Assembly (NCBI RefSeq): GCF_001610875.1
Contig: NZ_CP011272.1
Span: 2,213,988 to 2,277,987, forward strand
Reading direction: 5' to 3'
DNA length: 64,000 nucleotides
Origin: Pirellula sp. SH-Sr6A
Lineage (GTDB): Bacteria; Planctomycetota; Planctomycetia; Pirellulales; Pirellulaceae
Both the position numbers and the translations under genes were made by a program. This document shows, piece after piece, positions 1 through 10,000 of the stretch. Position 1 is the stretch's first letter, and each line of letters begins with the position of its first letter. Under the pieces are notes generated by a model. That model was not told the DNA's origin and ran no database searches. It saw only the letters and a list, made by a program, of their open reading frames with translations.

Positions 1-2352
1 TTCCGCCCCCGCCAAAATCACCAGCGGAGTCTTGTTAGCCTGGTACTTCATCGAGGCGTCGTAGATGCTCATCTGCTCGCCGGTTGGAAGGTACCGAGTG
101 ACGCCACCTTCGATTCCGGGAGTCAATCCATTGCGGATTCGGATATTAGCGAATGTCCCTCGCACCATGACGCGATCGTTACCACGGCGTGCACCGTAGC
201 TGTTGAAGTCCCTTGGGGTAACGCCGTTCTCAACAAGGAATCGACCGGCTGGTCCGTCCTTGGCGATGGAGCCTGCTGGCGAGATGTGGTCGGTGGTTAC
301 CGAATCGCCGAGAACCGCCAGAACGCGAGCCCCCAGGATTGGCTGGATGGAACCTTCGCTCTGCGTAATCCCCTCGAGGAATGGGGGCCGTTGGATGTAC
401 GTGCTTTTCGCATTCCAGTTGAATCGCTCGCCTGGAGTGATCGGAATGGCATTCCAGGTTTCATTGGCGGTGAATGCACTGGAATACTGATGGATAAACA
501 TCTCAGGTTGAACGGACTGATGGACCGCAGCATCAACCTCCTCGTGGGTTGGCCAAATTTCGCGAAAATAGACCGGGTTGCCATCCGCATCGGTACCGAT
601 CGGATCTTTGTCGAAGTCGATATCGACCGTTCCGGCAATTGCATAGGCGACGACCAGAGCGGGACTCGCGAGATAATTCGCTCGGGTGTGCGGATTCACG
701 CGACCTTCGAAATTGCGATTTCCGCTGAGGACCGCAGCAGCGACCAAGTTCCCGAAGGTGATTGCGTTTGCGACCGGTTCAGGCAGCGGACCACTATTTC
801 CAATGCAAGTAGTGCAACCGTATCCAACCACATGGAATCCAAGTTGCTCGAGGGGTTTGAGAACACCAGCGTTCTCCAAATAGTCTGTCACAACACGGGA
901 ACCAGGAGCCAAACTAGTTTTCACGAAGCCTTTCACGCGAAGTCCCCGCGCGACCGCTTTCTTCGCAAGCAATCCAGCGCCGAGCATGACCGACGGATTG
1001 CTGGTGTTGGTGCAAGAAGTGATAGCGGCGATCACGACCGATCCATGCTTGAGATCCGCATCGTGAGTCGCTCCCTCGATGGTGCTGGTGGCGGAGACCT
1101 GCTCGGGAGCTAGACCGAAACCTCGTTCGGCAATCGGGGCCGTAAGCCCTTTGCTGAACGAACTTTGCACCGAATTGAGGGGTACGCGGTCCTGTGGCCG
1201 CTTGGGGCCTGCCACAGAAGGCTCGACGGTGGACAGATCCAGGGTCAAGACTTTGGTGTATTGAAGGTCTGCCATTCCATCGGTGCGGAACAGTCCTTGT
1301 TCTTTGCAATAGCGCTCGACCAATTCGATTTCATCCCTGGTTCGACCTGTCCTGCGAAGGTAGGTCAAGGTTTCGTCATCAACAGGGAAGAAGCCCATGG
1401 TGGCCCCGTATTCGGGAGCCATGTTTGCGATGGTCGCGCGATCGGCCAGGGTCATCTTCGAAACCCCTTCGCCAAAGAACTCGACGAACTTGTTCACAAC
1501 CCCTTCTTTTCGAAGGATCTCCGTAACTCGCAAAACCAAGTCCGTTGCCGTCGAGCCGGGCGAAAGCTTCCCGACCAGTTTCATGCCGACGACTTCGGGC
1601 ATCAGCATGTAGAGGGGTTGTCCAAGCATGGTGGCTTCGGCTTCGATTCCACCCACACCCCAACCGAGCACTCCCAAACCATTGATCATGGTGGTGTGGG
1701 AATCGGTTCCGACCAAGCTATCGGGAAAGGCGACTGGTCCTAAATGATCCTTGCCCTGGAAGACCGCTTTGGCGAGGTATTCCAAGTTGACTTGGTGCAC
1801 GATACCTGTGTTGGGAGGAACGACACGGAAGTTATCGAAAGCTTGCTGTCCCCAACGGAGAAACTCATAGCGTTCTTTGTTGCGCTCGAACTCGACTTCG
1901 ACATTTTTAGACAAAGAGTCCGCGGTTCCAAAGAAATCGACTTGTACGGAGTGGTCGATCACCAAGTCGACAGGGATCAGTGGATTGATCTTCTTGGGAT
2001 CCCCACCCAAAGCGCTCATTCCGTCGCGCATCGCCGCTAAATCGACGACGGCGGGAACGCCCGTGAAGTCCTGGAGGACGACACGCGCGGGCTTGAACGG
2101 AATTTCGAGTTCGGCCGGCTTCGCCGCATTCCATTTCGCGAGATTGGTAACGTCCTCTACGGAGACTTGATATCCATCGCAGTTCCGCAGTACGGCTTCG
2201 AGCAAGATCCGAATGGAGAATGGCAGTTGCGAGATATTCGCGATCCCGGCTTTCTCAAGCTGACTGAGTCGATAGATCCCCATTTCGCCTTGCGGGGCTC
2301 GGAAGGTGCTACGGGCTCCAAATGGGTCGGTCAATCGCTTTGCAGAGGACAT
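1..2352 (-). CDS. acnA: Aconitate hydratase A, C-terminus cut by window start
   Basis: Interconverts citrate and isocitrate in the TCA cycle in the cytoplasm. The frame is open from an ATG at 2352 (start [12 protein letters not shown]) to base 1, giving 784 codons of a family usually about 890-900 residues long, so roughly the last 110 residues lie outside. The three [4Fe-4S] ligands are visible: Cys447 in SCTNTSNP and Cys513/Cys516 in [10 protein letters not shown]. Their spacing equals that of E. coli AcnA (C435/C501/C504, shifted by 12). The swivel-domain motif [15 protein letters not shown] is also present near the window edge. It is a single minus-strand gene. The hairpin at 2433-2469 separates it from the gene upstream. 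Identity is firm. Confidence 0.97.
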   Translation of the reverse strand, partial: MSSAKRLTDPFGARSTFRAPQGEMGIYRLSQLEKAGIANISQLPFSIRILLEAVLRNCDGYQVSVEDVTNLAKWNAAKPAELEIPFKPARVVLQDFTGVPAVVDLAAMRDGMSALGGDPKKINPLIPVDLVIDHSVQVDFFGTADSLSKNVEVEFERNKERYEFLRWGQQAFDNFRVVPPNTGIVHQVNLEYLAKAVFQGKDHLGPVAFPDSLVGTDSHTTMINGLGVLGWGVGGIEAEATMLGQPLYMLMPEVVGMKLVGKLSPGSTATDLVLRVTEILRKEGVVNKFVEFFGEGVSKMTLADRATIANMAPEYGATMGFFPVDDETLTYLRRTGRTRDEIELVERYCKEQGLFRTDGMADLQYTKVLTLDLSTVEPSVAGPKRPQDRVPLNSVQSSFSKGLTAPIAERGFGLAPEQVSATSTIEGATHDADLKHGSVVIAAITSCTNTSNPSVMLGAGLLAKKAVARGLRVKGFVKTSLAPGSRVVTDYLENAGVLKPLEQLGFHVVGYGCTTCIGNSGPLPEPVANAITFGNLVAAAVLSGNRNFEGRVNPHTRANYLASPALVVAYAIAGTVDIDFDKDPIGTDADGNPVYFREIWPTHEEVDAAVHQSVQPEMFIHQYSSAFTANETWNAIPITPGERFNWNAKSTYIQRPPFLEGITQSEGSIQPILGARVLAVLGDSVTTDHISPAGSIAKDGPAGRFLVENGVTPRDFNSYGARRGNDRVMVRGTFANIRIRNGLTPGIEGGVTRYLPTGEQMSIYDASMKYQANKTPLVILAGAE

Positions 2353-2432
2353 GGCATCCTGGAGAAAACAAGGGGTGGGATCAATCGTTAGAAACGGAAC
2401 TCGGCTGCATTGTAACCGACAACGTTAAAAGA

Positions 2433-2469
2433 AAAACGGCCCGTTGTTGAATCGACAACGGGCCGTTTT
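2433..2469 (-). terminator. Strong hairpin terminator after the YTV-like gene
   Basis: A perfect 15-bp inverted repeat (2433-2447 with 2455-2469, 7-nt loop) with four A-T pairs at its base. It sits about 40 bases past the stop of the minus-strand repeat protein and before aconitase. On the minus strand the stem runs into a T-rich stretch (TTTCTTTTAA), as expected for intrinsic termination. Confidence 0.85.
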
Positions 2470-2510
2470 GAATTTTTGTTCTTCACCAGGGCGATGCCCA
2501 GGCTAGAGAA

Positions 2511-4010
2511 CTAGTTGCATCCGCAAGCTGGCTTTGCAGCAGGAGCTGCACATCCACAACCGGCTGCAGGTGCAGCACAGCCGGAGGACGATGCGACTGG
2601 AACCGAGACGGTGGTCGGAACCATCTTGCAAACGGTTACTTCCACTTCTTCTTGAACGGTCGATGGAACGCAAACGTTGACGGTACGCTTTTGCTTCTCT
2701 TCGACGCGATCGCAAACGGTGACGTTCACGGTGCGAGTCTTCTCTTCGGTGACCTTTTCACAGGTGGTTACGTTGAAGGTTCGAGTGCGAGTTTCTGGAA
2801 CCATGGTGTTCACGGTGTACTCGACGGTCTTCTTTTCTTCGACGTATTCGCAAACGTTCTTCATTCCCTTGCGAACTTCGGTTTCGCAAACGGTCTTGCA
2901 GACTTGGCGGGTCAAGGTCTCTTGAACTTGGCGTGGCTGCTTGACGGTGATGGTGCGGGTTTCGGGAACCATAACCATATGGGTCACGGTTCGCTTGCGA
3001 ACTTCTGGAACCATCTTGCACTTCCTGACCTTCACATCGCGTACTTCGTCGTGGCAGACGGTTACGTTGTAGGTGTAGGCTTCTTCGGTGTAAGTCGGTT
3101 GCATGGTGGTAACGGTAACATCTTGTGTTACGACGTTTGGCACCCAAACCTTCTTGCAAACGGTGCGGGTTGCTGGTGCAGCAGGCGCTGCGCATCCGCA
3201 TGGGGAAGCGACAGGTGCGCATCCACATGCTGGAGCGGGAGCACAAGCTGGTGTGCAGGGAACTTCTTCCACAACGGTTTGGTACGATCCGCAGTCCTTG
3301 GTGACTTGCTTCACGGTCGTCACAGGAACCATCTTGCAGACCTTGCGGGTCCCGGTCTTGGTTTCGGTGTGAGGAACCTTGAAAGTCTTCTTAACGATCT
3401 CTTCGGTGTAGTGGGGAACCAAAACGGTGCATTCCACTTCCTTGGTCACAGGCTTGCAGACATTGACGGTAACCGTCTTTTGAACGTCTTCGCAGACCGT
3501 CTTGCAAACGGTGTAAGGAACCGTTTCGACCACTTGCTTGGGAACTTTCACCTCGTAGGTGTATTCCACTTGCTTGGTCACAGGGGTTCGAACGGTGACT
3601 TCTTTGGTCTTGGTCTCAGGCTTGCAAACGTGGACGGTGACTTCTTCCGTCTTGGTTTCCGTTTTGGGAACCATCTTCACGACGGTGTATTTTTCTTCCT
3701 TGACCTCGGTGCGAGGAACCATCTTGACGACGGTTACTTCCTCTTCGCGGGTTTCGATTTTGTTAACGGTCTTGGTGACCATTCGCTTTTCCTTCACCTG
3801 GGTTGGGACCATGACGGTCTTCTCAACGTAGGTGACTTGGGAACCGCAAGCCGATGCGCCCGCCGAAGCGACAACGCTACCTGCACAACCGCCGCATGCG
3901 CTGCTGCTCGCTACGACGGCAGCGGTGCTGCTGCAACCGCAATCTGCGAAAACATTACTGGCCCCCAACATTGCGGCCAGCCCAAGTGCAAACACTGGGC
4001 GAAACTTCAT
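2511..4010 (-). CDS. Cys/Val/Thr-rich repeat surface protein, YTV-like
   Basis: A 499-residue protein with a clear signal peptide (MKFRPVFALGLAAMLGASNVFA) and then a Cys/Ala/Ser-rich patch, CGC...CGGC. About 400 residues follow of degenerate short repeats built on alternating hydrophobic and charged positions, such as TKEVTV, VCKPxTK, VCKMVP and YTVxxxVP, with Lys, Glu, Thr, Val and regularly placed Cys. It ends with a second Cys/Ala tail (CGCAAPA). This composition matches what I recall of the 'YTV' cell-surface proteins described from Rhodopirellula baltica. A structural, disulfide-linked cell-wall role is inference. Two Ala/Cys/Pro linkers split the repeats, one near residues 253-277 and one at the C-terminus. 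It is probably monocistronic, with a hairpin downstream. Confidence 0.85.
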   Translation of the reverse strand: MKFRPVFALGLAAMLGASNVFADCGCSSTAAVVASSSACGGCAGSVVASAGASACGSQVTYVEKTVMVPTQVKEKRMVTKTVNKIETREEEVTVVKMVPRTEVKEEKYTVVKMVPKTETKTEEVTVHVCKPETKTKEVTVRTPVTKQVEYTYEVKVPKQVVETVPYTVCKTVCEDVQKTVTVNVCKPVTKEVECTVLVPHYTEEIVKKTFKVPHTETKTGTRKVCKMVPVTTVKQVTKDCGSYQTVVEEVPCTPACAPAPACGCAPVASPCGCAAPAAPATRTVCKKVWVPNVVTQDVTVTTMQPTYTEEAYTYNVTVCHDEVRDVKVRKCKMVPEVRKRTVTHMVMVPETRTITVKQPRQVQETLTRQVCKTVCETEVRKGMKNVCEYVEEKKTVEYTVNTMVPETRTRTFNVTTCEKVTEEKTRTVNVTVCDRVEEKQKRTVNVCVPSTVQEEVEVTVCKMVPTTVSVPVASSSGCAAPAAGCGCAAPAAKPACGCN

Positions 4011-4492
4011 TGCAATCTCCTAGATGAAAAAGCGGCCACTCGGCCAATGAACGATTTACAAGCTCCCCTGCAGGTGAGACGCAGGAGAGAGGACTTCTAC
4101 GATGCTGACTCTCGCTGAACGATCGTCGATTAGTGATAGAGACACCTAATCCACAAGACAAATCGTTTGCCTTTTCTCGCTCGTTCAGCCACCGAGTGTA
4201 GCTCAGTCATGCAGAGAGGGAAACATCCGGCGGCAAAATCTATTTAATTTTTTTGATCGTTACGACCGTTTCCGCTTACCTAATCTTCCGTTCATTGTTC
4301 TGGCGATTTGTGCCGAAACGCCACTGGGGATGGGCCGCTTAGACACGACTCATCCCCAGTGGGTTTGCCCCCTAACTCGTTCACAGCTAACGCTGTTCGC
4401 TTGTAGATCTTTTGGTCGCTATGGGTTGGATTTTCCGGAAGGTGAGAACGAGTTATGGAGGGGACGACGGAGAGGTGGGGAACCCGTTTGGG
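4011..4492. other. Intergenic region upstream of the YTV-like gene
   Basis: This 480-base gap lies between two minus-strand genes. It should hold the promoter of the repeat protein. An A/T-rich tract (about 4238-4262) is the only composition change. An inverted repeat at 4321-4362 is listed separately. Reading frames crossing the gap show no family resemblance and I see no gene here. Confidence 0.5.
4321..4362. repeat. Perfect 12-bp inverted repeat downstream of the TolC-like gene
   Basis: CCACTGGGGATG (4321-4332) pairs with CATCCCCAGTGG (4351-4362) across an 18-nt spacer. It lies about 130 bases past the stop of the TolC-like gene and 310 bases before the repeat-protein start. There is no T-tract on either side, so it could be a Rho-independent-like hairpin, an mRNA 3'-end stabiliser or an operator. 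The sequence does not decide. Confidence 0.45.
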
Positions 4493-6685
4493 TTAGGATC
4501 GCAGGAGGGAGTTGCCTCGCTGCGCTTTCCGGTCGGACGGTACCGCCTGCCGTTCCGGTACGGCGGGGATTTGTTCGGGCTCTTCCATGTCCGATTCTGG
4601 GCTTTGGAGCAGCGGGGAAGCAGTCTTCGATTCGCGAGCATGATCGTTCGCTGTCCCTTGGAACTGCTCGAACTCCCCTTGGCTGATGACGGCAGGTCGG
4701 CTCGCTCCACGGCTCATGTGGCGTGCTGCATCTCGTTCGCGAGCTCGCTCGCTGGCATCCCAGTAGGCTTTCTCTGCCCACATGCCTTCCTCGAGCATAA
4801 TGTTGTTGTATTCCAGCAACGAGCCTTTGAGGTGATGGATCTCGACCAGGATCTTGTTGTATTCCGCGACCGAAGTGTTGTAACCTTGACCCGCACGAGC
4901 TCGGCTTTGCTGGGCTCGCAACAACTGGTCGATGACGTACTCCTGATTGCTCGAATCTCCGATTTCAAATTTGGCTCTCCAGACGTCGACGAGATTATCG
5001 CTGGCGACGATGCTGTGAAACTGTTGTGTCATTTGCTCGTGCACGCTCTTGAGCTGTTGAATGTATTTGGTCAGCAAGTGCGAAGACGCGAGTTCTTTGT
5101 CTTCCAGGATTCGGTGAGCCCGGGCAAGGTCTTGCTGTACTTTCGTGATGTCCGCCAACTGGCGGCGTGCACCGATGGCGTTGGGGGTGAAGTCCATGCG
5201 AACCACTCCCTCTTGATAGTTGCCGCCGAGCAGTTCTTCCCAAGCACTCGCGTTTCCACCACCCCCTGGGAATCGAGGATTGCCACCGTTGCTGTTGAGC
5301 AACGATCCACCCACGCCCACCCATCGGTAGATGAGATTCAGATTCAAGTCAGGAAGGATTTGGTTCTTGGACGAAATGAGTTCCAATTCCTTTTGCTTGA
5401 TCACCCACTTCTGCTTTCGCAGGTCGACGTTTCGTTGGAGCATCTCACCTTGGATCGAATCCCAATCGAACTGAGCCATTCCAGTTGCGGGCTTGTCGAT
5501 CGGTCGAATGAGATAGCCGTCCGTAGCCGCCCAGCCCATCAGCAATCGGAGGTTGAGTTCTCGACCGAGCAATCCGGGTTGGTTCGTCACTCCGCCACCG
5601 CTGAAGGCCGCGGCAACTTGAGCCTCAAACTCGTGATAGGTCAAACTGGCCTGCGCCATTTGGCTTGCAGCGTTTCCGGTGTTGTATTTTGCTGCCGCAA
5701 TCTTGTACGCGAGGGCGGCACTGTCCCGTGCGCTCTTGGCAGTTGCGAAGTTCCAATAGGCTGCATAGAGATCCCAGTAAGCGAATTCGACTTCGCGAAC
5801 CAAGTTTCGGATGCGTTCTTCGTAATCGGCAATTGCGATATCTTCGTTGATGCGAGCCAAGACGACAGGAACACGGTTGACCATAGTTCCGCGACCTCTT
5901 AGGAGAGGATGCTGAACTTGTGCTTCGAGAACTTGCGTGTAATCGCTGGGCACAGCTCGACCGAAGTTCCCCAGGCCTTGCGATTGAGTCGGGATGTTGT
6001 TGTAGGAATAGATGGATTGCGAACGAACCGTCGCAACGCCACCGGTCGCCGTTCGCTTGGACAGCGCCATTTGCGCGGTACCGTCGCGACCTTGGAAGAA
6101 CTGTGGATTGAACACATTGCCTGCACCGACGTTTCTCGCACGATCAGTGGTGCCCCAGGACATGAACGAGCTGTACTGCGCGTCAAACTCGCTCAATGCG
6201 TCTTCTACCCCACCGACTTGGTTAGCCCGAGCGGCCCCACGAGCGAGGACTCGGTTTCCGCTACCATCGATGACGAGAGGTTGTGAATTGGTCGTATTGG
6301 CAACGATAGCCGGATCGTAAACCGTGCTTAACTGGGCGGATGGACTCGAAAGAATGATGGCAGCGATGTCGGCGTTTTGTCGCTGGGTTCCAGGCAATGC
6401 ACGAATGACTTGCGTGTTCATCAACGCAATCGAAATGCACTCTTCGAGAGTCAGATCTTTGTAATCAAAGTTCTGATTGTCGAGGCTCAGCGGCGGATGC
6501 GACTGAGTGACCTCGGGTAGCGACTGATTTTGGAGATCGGGATATTCGATCTGCTGGGCGCGGTCAATGTAATGGGACAAGTCGCCGCGTTCGCCGATGA
6601 AGAATGGCTGCGTAGGTGCACATCCCGTTAGCATCAAGCTAACGATCTGCATGCCAACAAACCATCGCGTTAGGTTGCGTTTCAT
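4493..6685 (-). CDS. TolC-family outer-membrane efflux lipoprotein
   Basis: A 730-residue protein beginning with a lipoprotein signal. The lipobox LTGC places the acylated cysteine at residue 22. The body carries the two long alpha-helical hairpin repeats of the outer-membrane efflux family, with segments such as REVEFAYWDLYAAYWNF and a second helical set around VQQDLARAHRILEDKELA. It is longer than typical TolC/OprM proteins (about 450-500). The extra length is an N-terminal extension and a polar Glu/Pro/Ser-rich tail (about 640-730). It would form the outer-membrane duct of a tripartite export system. No inner-membrane pump or adaptor lies next to it, so its partner is unknown. The ATG at 6685 is the obvious start because the signal peptide begins there. 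Confidence 0.88.
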   Translation of the reverse strand: MKRNLTRWFVGMQIVSLMLTGCAPTQPFFIGERGDLSHYIDRAQQIEYPDLQNQSLPEVTQSHPPLSLDNQNFDYKDLTLEECISIALMNTQVIRALPGTQRQNADIAAIILSSPSAQLSTVYDPAIVANTTNSQPLVIDGSGNRVLARGAARANQVGGVEDALSEFDAQYSSFMSWGTTDRARNVGAGNVFNPQFFQGRDGTAQMALSKRTATGGVATVRSQSIYSYNNIPTQSQGLGNFGRAVPSDYTQVLEAQVQHPLLRGRGTMVNRVPVVLARINEDIAIADYEERIRNLVREVEFAYWDLYAAYWNFATAKSARDSAALAYKIAAAKYNTGNAASQMAQASLTYHEFEAQVAAAFSGGGVTNQPGLLGRELNLRLLMGWAATDGYLIRPIDKPATGMAQFDWDSIQGEMLQRNVDLRKQKWVIKQKELELISSKNQILPDLNLNLIYRWVGVGGSLLNSNGGNPRFPGGGGNASAWEELLGGNYQEGVVRMDFTPNAIGARRQLADITKVQQDLARAHRILEDKELASSHLLTKYIQQLKSVHEQMTQQFHSIVASDNLVDVWRAKFEIGDSSNQEYVIDQLLRAQQSRARAGQGYNTSVAEYNKILVEIHHLKGSLLEYNNIMLEEGMWAEKAYWDASERARERDAARHMSRGASRPAVISQGEFEQFQGTANDHARESKTASPLLQSPESDMEEPEQIPAVPERQAVPSDRKAQRGNSLLRS

Positions 6686-7043
6686 AAGCCAGGAGGTCCC
6701 GTCGTTCGAAGCTCGAATTGCCTTTGACCGAATGTCTCCACTCGTTCCGCACCCTCCGCTCGCGTCACCACCACGGTTCCACTCGAGAATGCACGCAATT
6801 CGATACTTTGGTTAGGTGCCCCCCTAACGTGCAGGTCGCGAATCCCCCATTTCGAGAGACTCACAACGCCGCATAGATGGGTTATCGGTTCGGCCTCTGG
6901 TAAACTTTAACGGTCGCGATGACTTTTCCGATTTTTCATGAAAGCCCCCAACAGGCTACGCTAGCAATCTCGCGGTGCATCGAACGGGTCGGCTCCACCG
7001 ATCTGGCTTGATCTACACGGAGAAATCTCCTAGGTACGGACGC
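6686..7043. other. Divergent intergenic region
   Basis: A gap of about 360 bases between the minus-strand TolC-like gene and the plus-strand channel gene. It should hold both promoters. I see no strong inverted repeat, no RNA gene and no credible small coding frame. Confidence 0.4.
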
Positions 7044-10000
7044 ATGGCAACCCAACCCAAACCAATACCATCCAACTGGCATGACTCGCAAACAAAAGGA
7101 TGCCTCCAAGGCATTTCGTCGGAGGCGGGCATACAATTTTATGGGGCCAATCGCTGCTGGTTGCTTCTCCTTTTGATGGCAATGCCCATATCCCTGCTCC
7201 TTACCAGGGATGCAGACGCCCAATTGCAGCTAATCCCCTCCGGAGGGACTGCTGGGACCACCCCGGCGACGAATCCGAACAACGCCGCTCCGAATCGGGG
7301 CTCTGCAACCAATCCAGGGACCGCGACGACGCAGCCCCCTGCTCCGATTATTTCGGGAAACCCTTCTTCGGGCAGTTTGGGCAACCCCCAAACCAATCCG
7401 CCGAGTGTCCCTACCCCCGTTCCGGTCGCACCCGTGGGGGATATCGCCTCGATCAGCGTCGAGAGCGTTTCCGCCTATTTGCAGCAATTGCAAAGCGCCA
7501 CCGATTTGGACGCCAATCTCAAGCAGGCCCTCGTTACGGCTTATGAAGCGTTGTTGGCGGAACTGAAAAGTCGAAACGAAAATGAAAAGTACTACCGGGA
7601 ACTGCTGGCGGCCTACGAAGCGGCGCCCACCGCCACGGCGGAAGCCAAAAGGCGCAAGGAGAGCTTCTCGCCTCGCTTTGTCTATTTAGAAAGCAGCCTC
7701 GATTCGGCTCCCATTGAACGGCTGCAAAGCTATCAACTGGAACTGCAGTCGCTCCTCCAAACCGCGGTCGACGGCCGAGCGAAAGTGGACGCGACCATCG
7801 TCAGTCGCGACGCCCAGAAAAAAGAGTTACCACGCCTCTTATCGGAAGCCAAAGCGGCGATCACTAAGCTCAACGATGAACTCAACGCGCCTCCGGTCGA
7901 AGGTACGGATCCGCGATTGCGGGAAGCGAACTTGCTTTTGCTTCGGGCCCGGCTGATGAGTCTTAATGAACGGACTCGACGCATCGAGCAGGAACAAAGA
8001 ACCTACGATGCGGAAACCGAGTTGCTGTCATTGCAAAAAGCTATCTTTGCCACGGAAGAAAAGTACTACCAGACCAAAATCAAGGAAGTGACGGAGGAGC
8101 TCAACAAACGCCGAGAGAGTTTGATTGCCAAGCAAAAGAAGCTAGCAGAGAGCATCGTCGTCCAGTCACCGGGCGAATTGCGACCGCGGGCCGAGCAGAT
8201 CGTGGTGCGAACCGACGCTTGGCTCGGGCTTGCGAAACAAAATGCCTTGATGCGCCTCGAGTCCGATGCCGCACGTGCGGAGCTCAAACTCTGGACGGAG
8301 CGTTACCGTATTATGACCGAGCGTATCTCGCACGAGAGCACGAAGAATGTCACGAACTTCAACAGCATGGTCGGGTTGATGCTTCGCAAACAACGGAGCG
8401 AACTGCCCGATATCAACGAACTCACCGACAAGCTGCATGACTACCAAGACAAGCTCGTTGCCACGCAAACACTGATCCTCGAGTTGGATGACTGGAAGGC
8501 AGCATCGGCTGCCGTCATCGAGCCTGAGAGCTTCACCGATGAATCCGCACAATTCTTTCCCTCTGCCGATTTGCGTGAGAAGGCACGACTGTTACATAAC
8601 TTTGAGCATCGCGTCGTCGACGAGTTCCGTATCGACGCTAACAGCTACTTCGAAAGCCTGTTCAATTTGGGAGTCAACACCCAGCAGACGATCGAACAGG
8701 TGAAGAAGTATCGTTCGTTCATCGACGAACACGTCTTATGGATTCGCTCGAGCGAAGCGTTTCAGCTCAGCGATGCACGCGAGGTTTGGCCATCTCTGCA
8801 ATGGTTATTCCAGTTCGGGAATTGGCGAGAGATACCACTTCTCATACTGAGCGATTTTCAAAACCATCTTTGGAGCTACCTGCTCGGTGGTGCACTCATC
8901 GTCGCCCTGATCCTGAACATCAAGCGATTGAAGACGGACACCAAGAAGGAGGGCGAGCTCGCGAGTCGGCCCAACTGCACATCATTGATTCCGACATGGA
9001 AGACCATGTTCGCTTGCGTGTTGCTTGCGAGCCCCCTGGCGCTCATCCACTTGGTCATCGGATGGCGATTGAACCATGCGGAAAACCGGGCCTTTGCCGA
9101 AGCCATCGGGATGGGTTTGATGGTTGGGGCCAGGTATTTCTTTCCGCTGGAATTACTTCGGCAAGTCTGTCGCGCTGGAGGGCTTGCCGAAAACCATTTC
9201 CGGTGGTCGAAGGAATCAACATCTATTTTGCGCAAGAATCTCCGATGGTTTATCGATCTAGCCGTTCCATGCGTTTGTGTTGTCGCGGTGCTGGCTCAGT
9301 TCGGAGAAAGCAAGTATGAGAACTCGCTGGGACGAATCATCTACGCTGCCTTGATGCTCCTTTGCTTCTTATTCCTGATTCGGTGCTTGCATCCAACACA
9401 CGGTGTTTTCTCGAACTTCTTGAAGAATCACCCTGGAGGATGGATCGATCGTTTGAAATACCTATGGTACCCCATCTTTGCCTGCGGCCCTTTAGCGCTG
9501 ATGGCCATGAGTTTGATGGGGTATCATTACACTTCGGTGCGCCTAGCCATGCACCTGCACACGACCTTCATCACATTGGTCGGGATCCTACTGTTATCGA
9601 GTTTCATCTATCGATGGCTGCTACTCCGCCGTCGAGAGCTGCTGGTGGCCCAGGCCAAGCAACGACTGGAGGAAGCCAGACGACGCGATCCCAACGCCCC
9701 TACTTTGCCAAATCCATTGCTCGATTCCCATGCCGATTTGACGTCGATCAATAAGCAGACGATTCGCCTGGTTACGAGTACGTTGATCTTTGCATCCCTC
9801 GGGGCGGTAGCCGTCATTTGGTCGACGGTGCTTCCAGCGGTAGGGGTGCTCGACACGGTTCAGCTATGGACTGTAGATGGAGCAAGCGCAGGAGAACGGA
9901 TTCCGATCACGCTGACAAACCTTCTCATTGCGATTCCAACTGGGATCATGACCGTCGTCGCGGCTCGCAATCTACCTGGTCTTATGGAGATCGCGTTATT

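Noticed and set aside
286-1113. A 275-codon plus-strand frame in the first kilobase
   Set aside because: It lies antisense to aconitase, whose catalytic cysteine motifs are unmistakable in the minus-strand frame.
2652-4118. A 488-codon plus-strand frame opposite the YTV-like gene
   Set aside because: It is antisense to a clear secreted repeat protein. Its own sequence (GNLFAD/LGF-type low-complexity repeats) is what the repeat codons give on the other strand, and it has no ribosome site.
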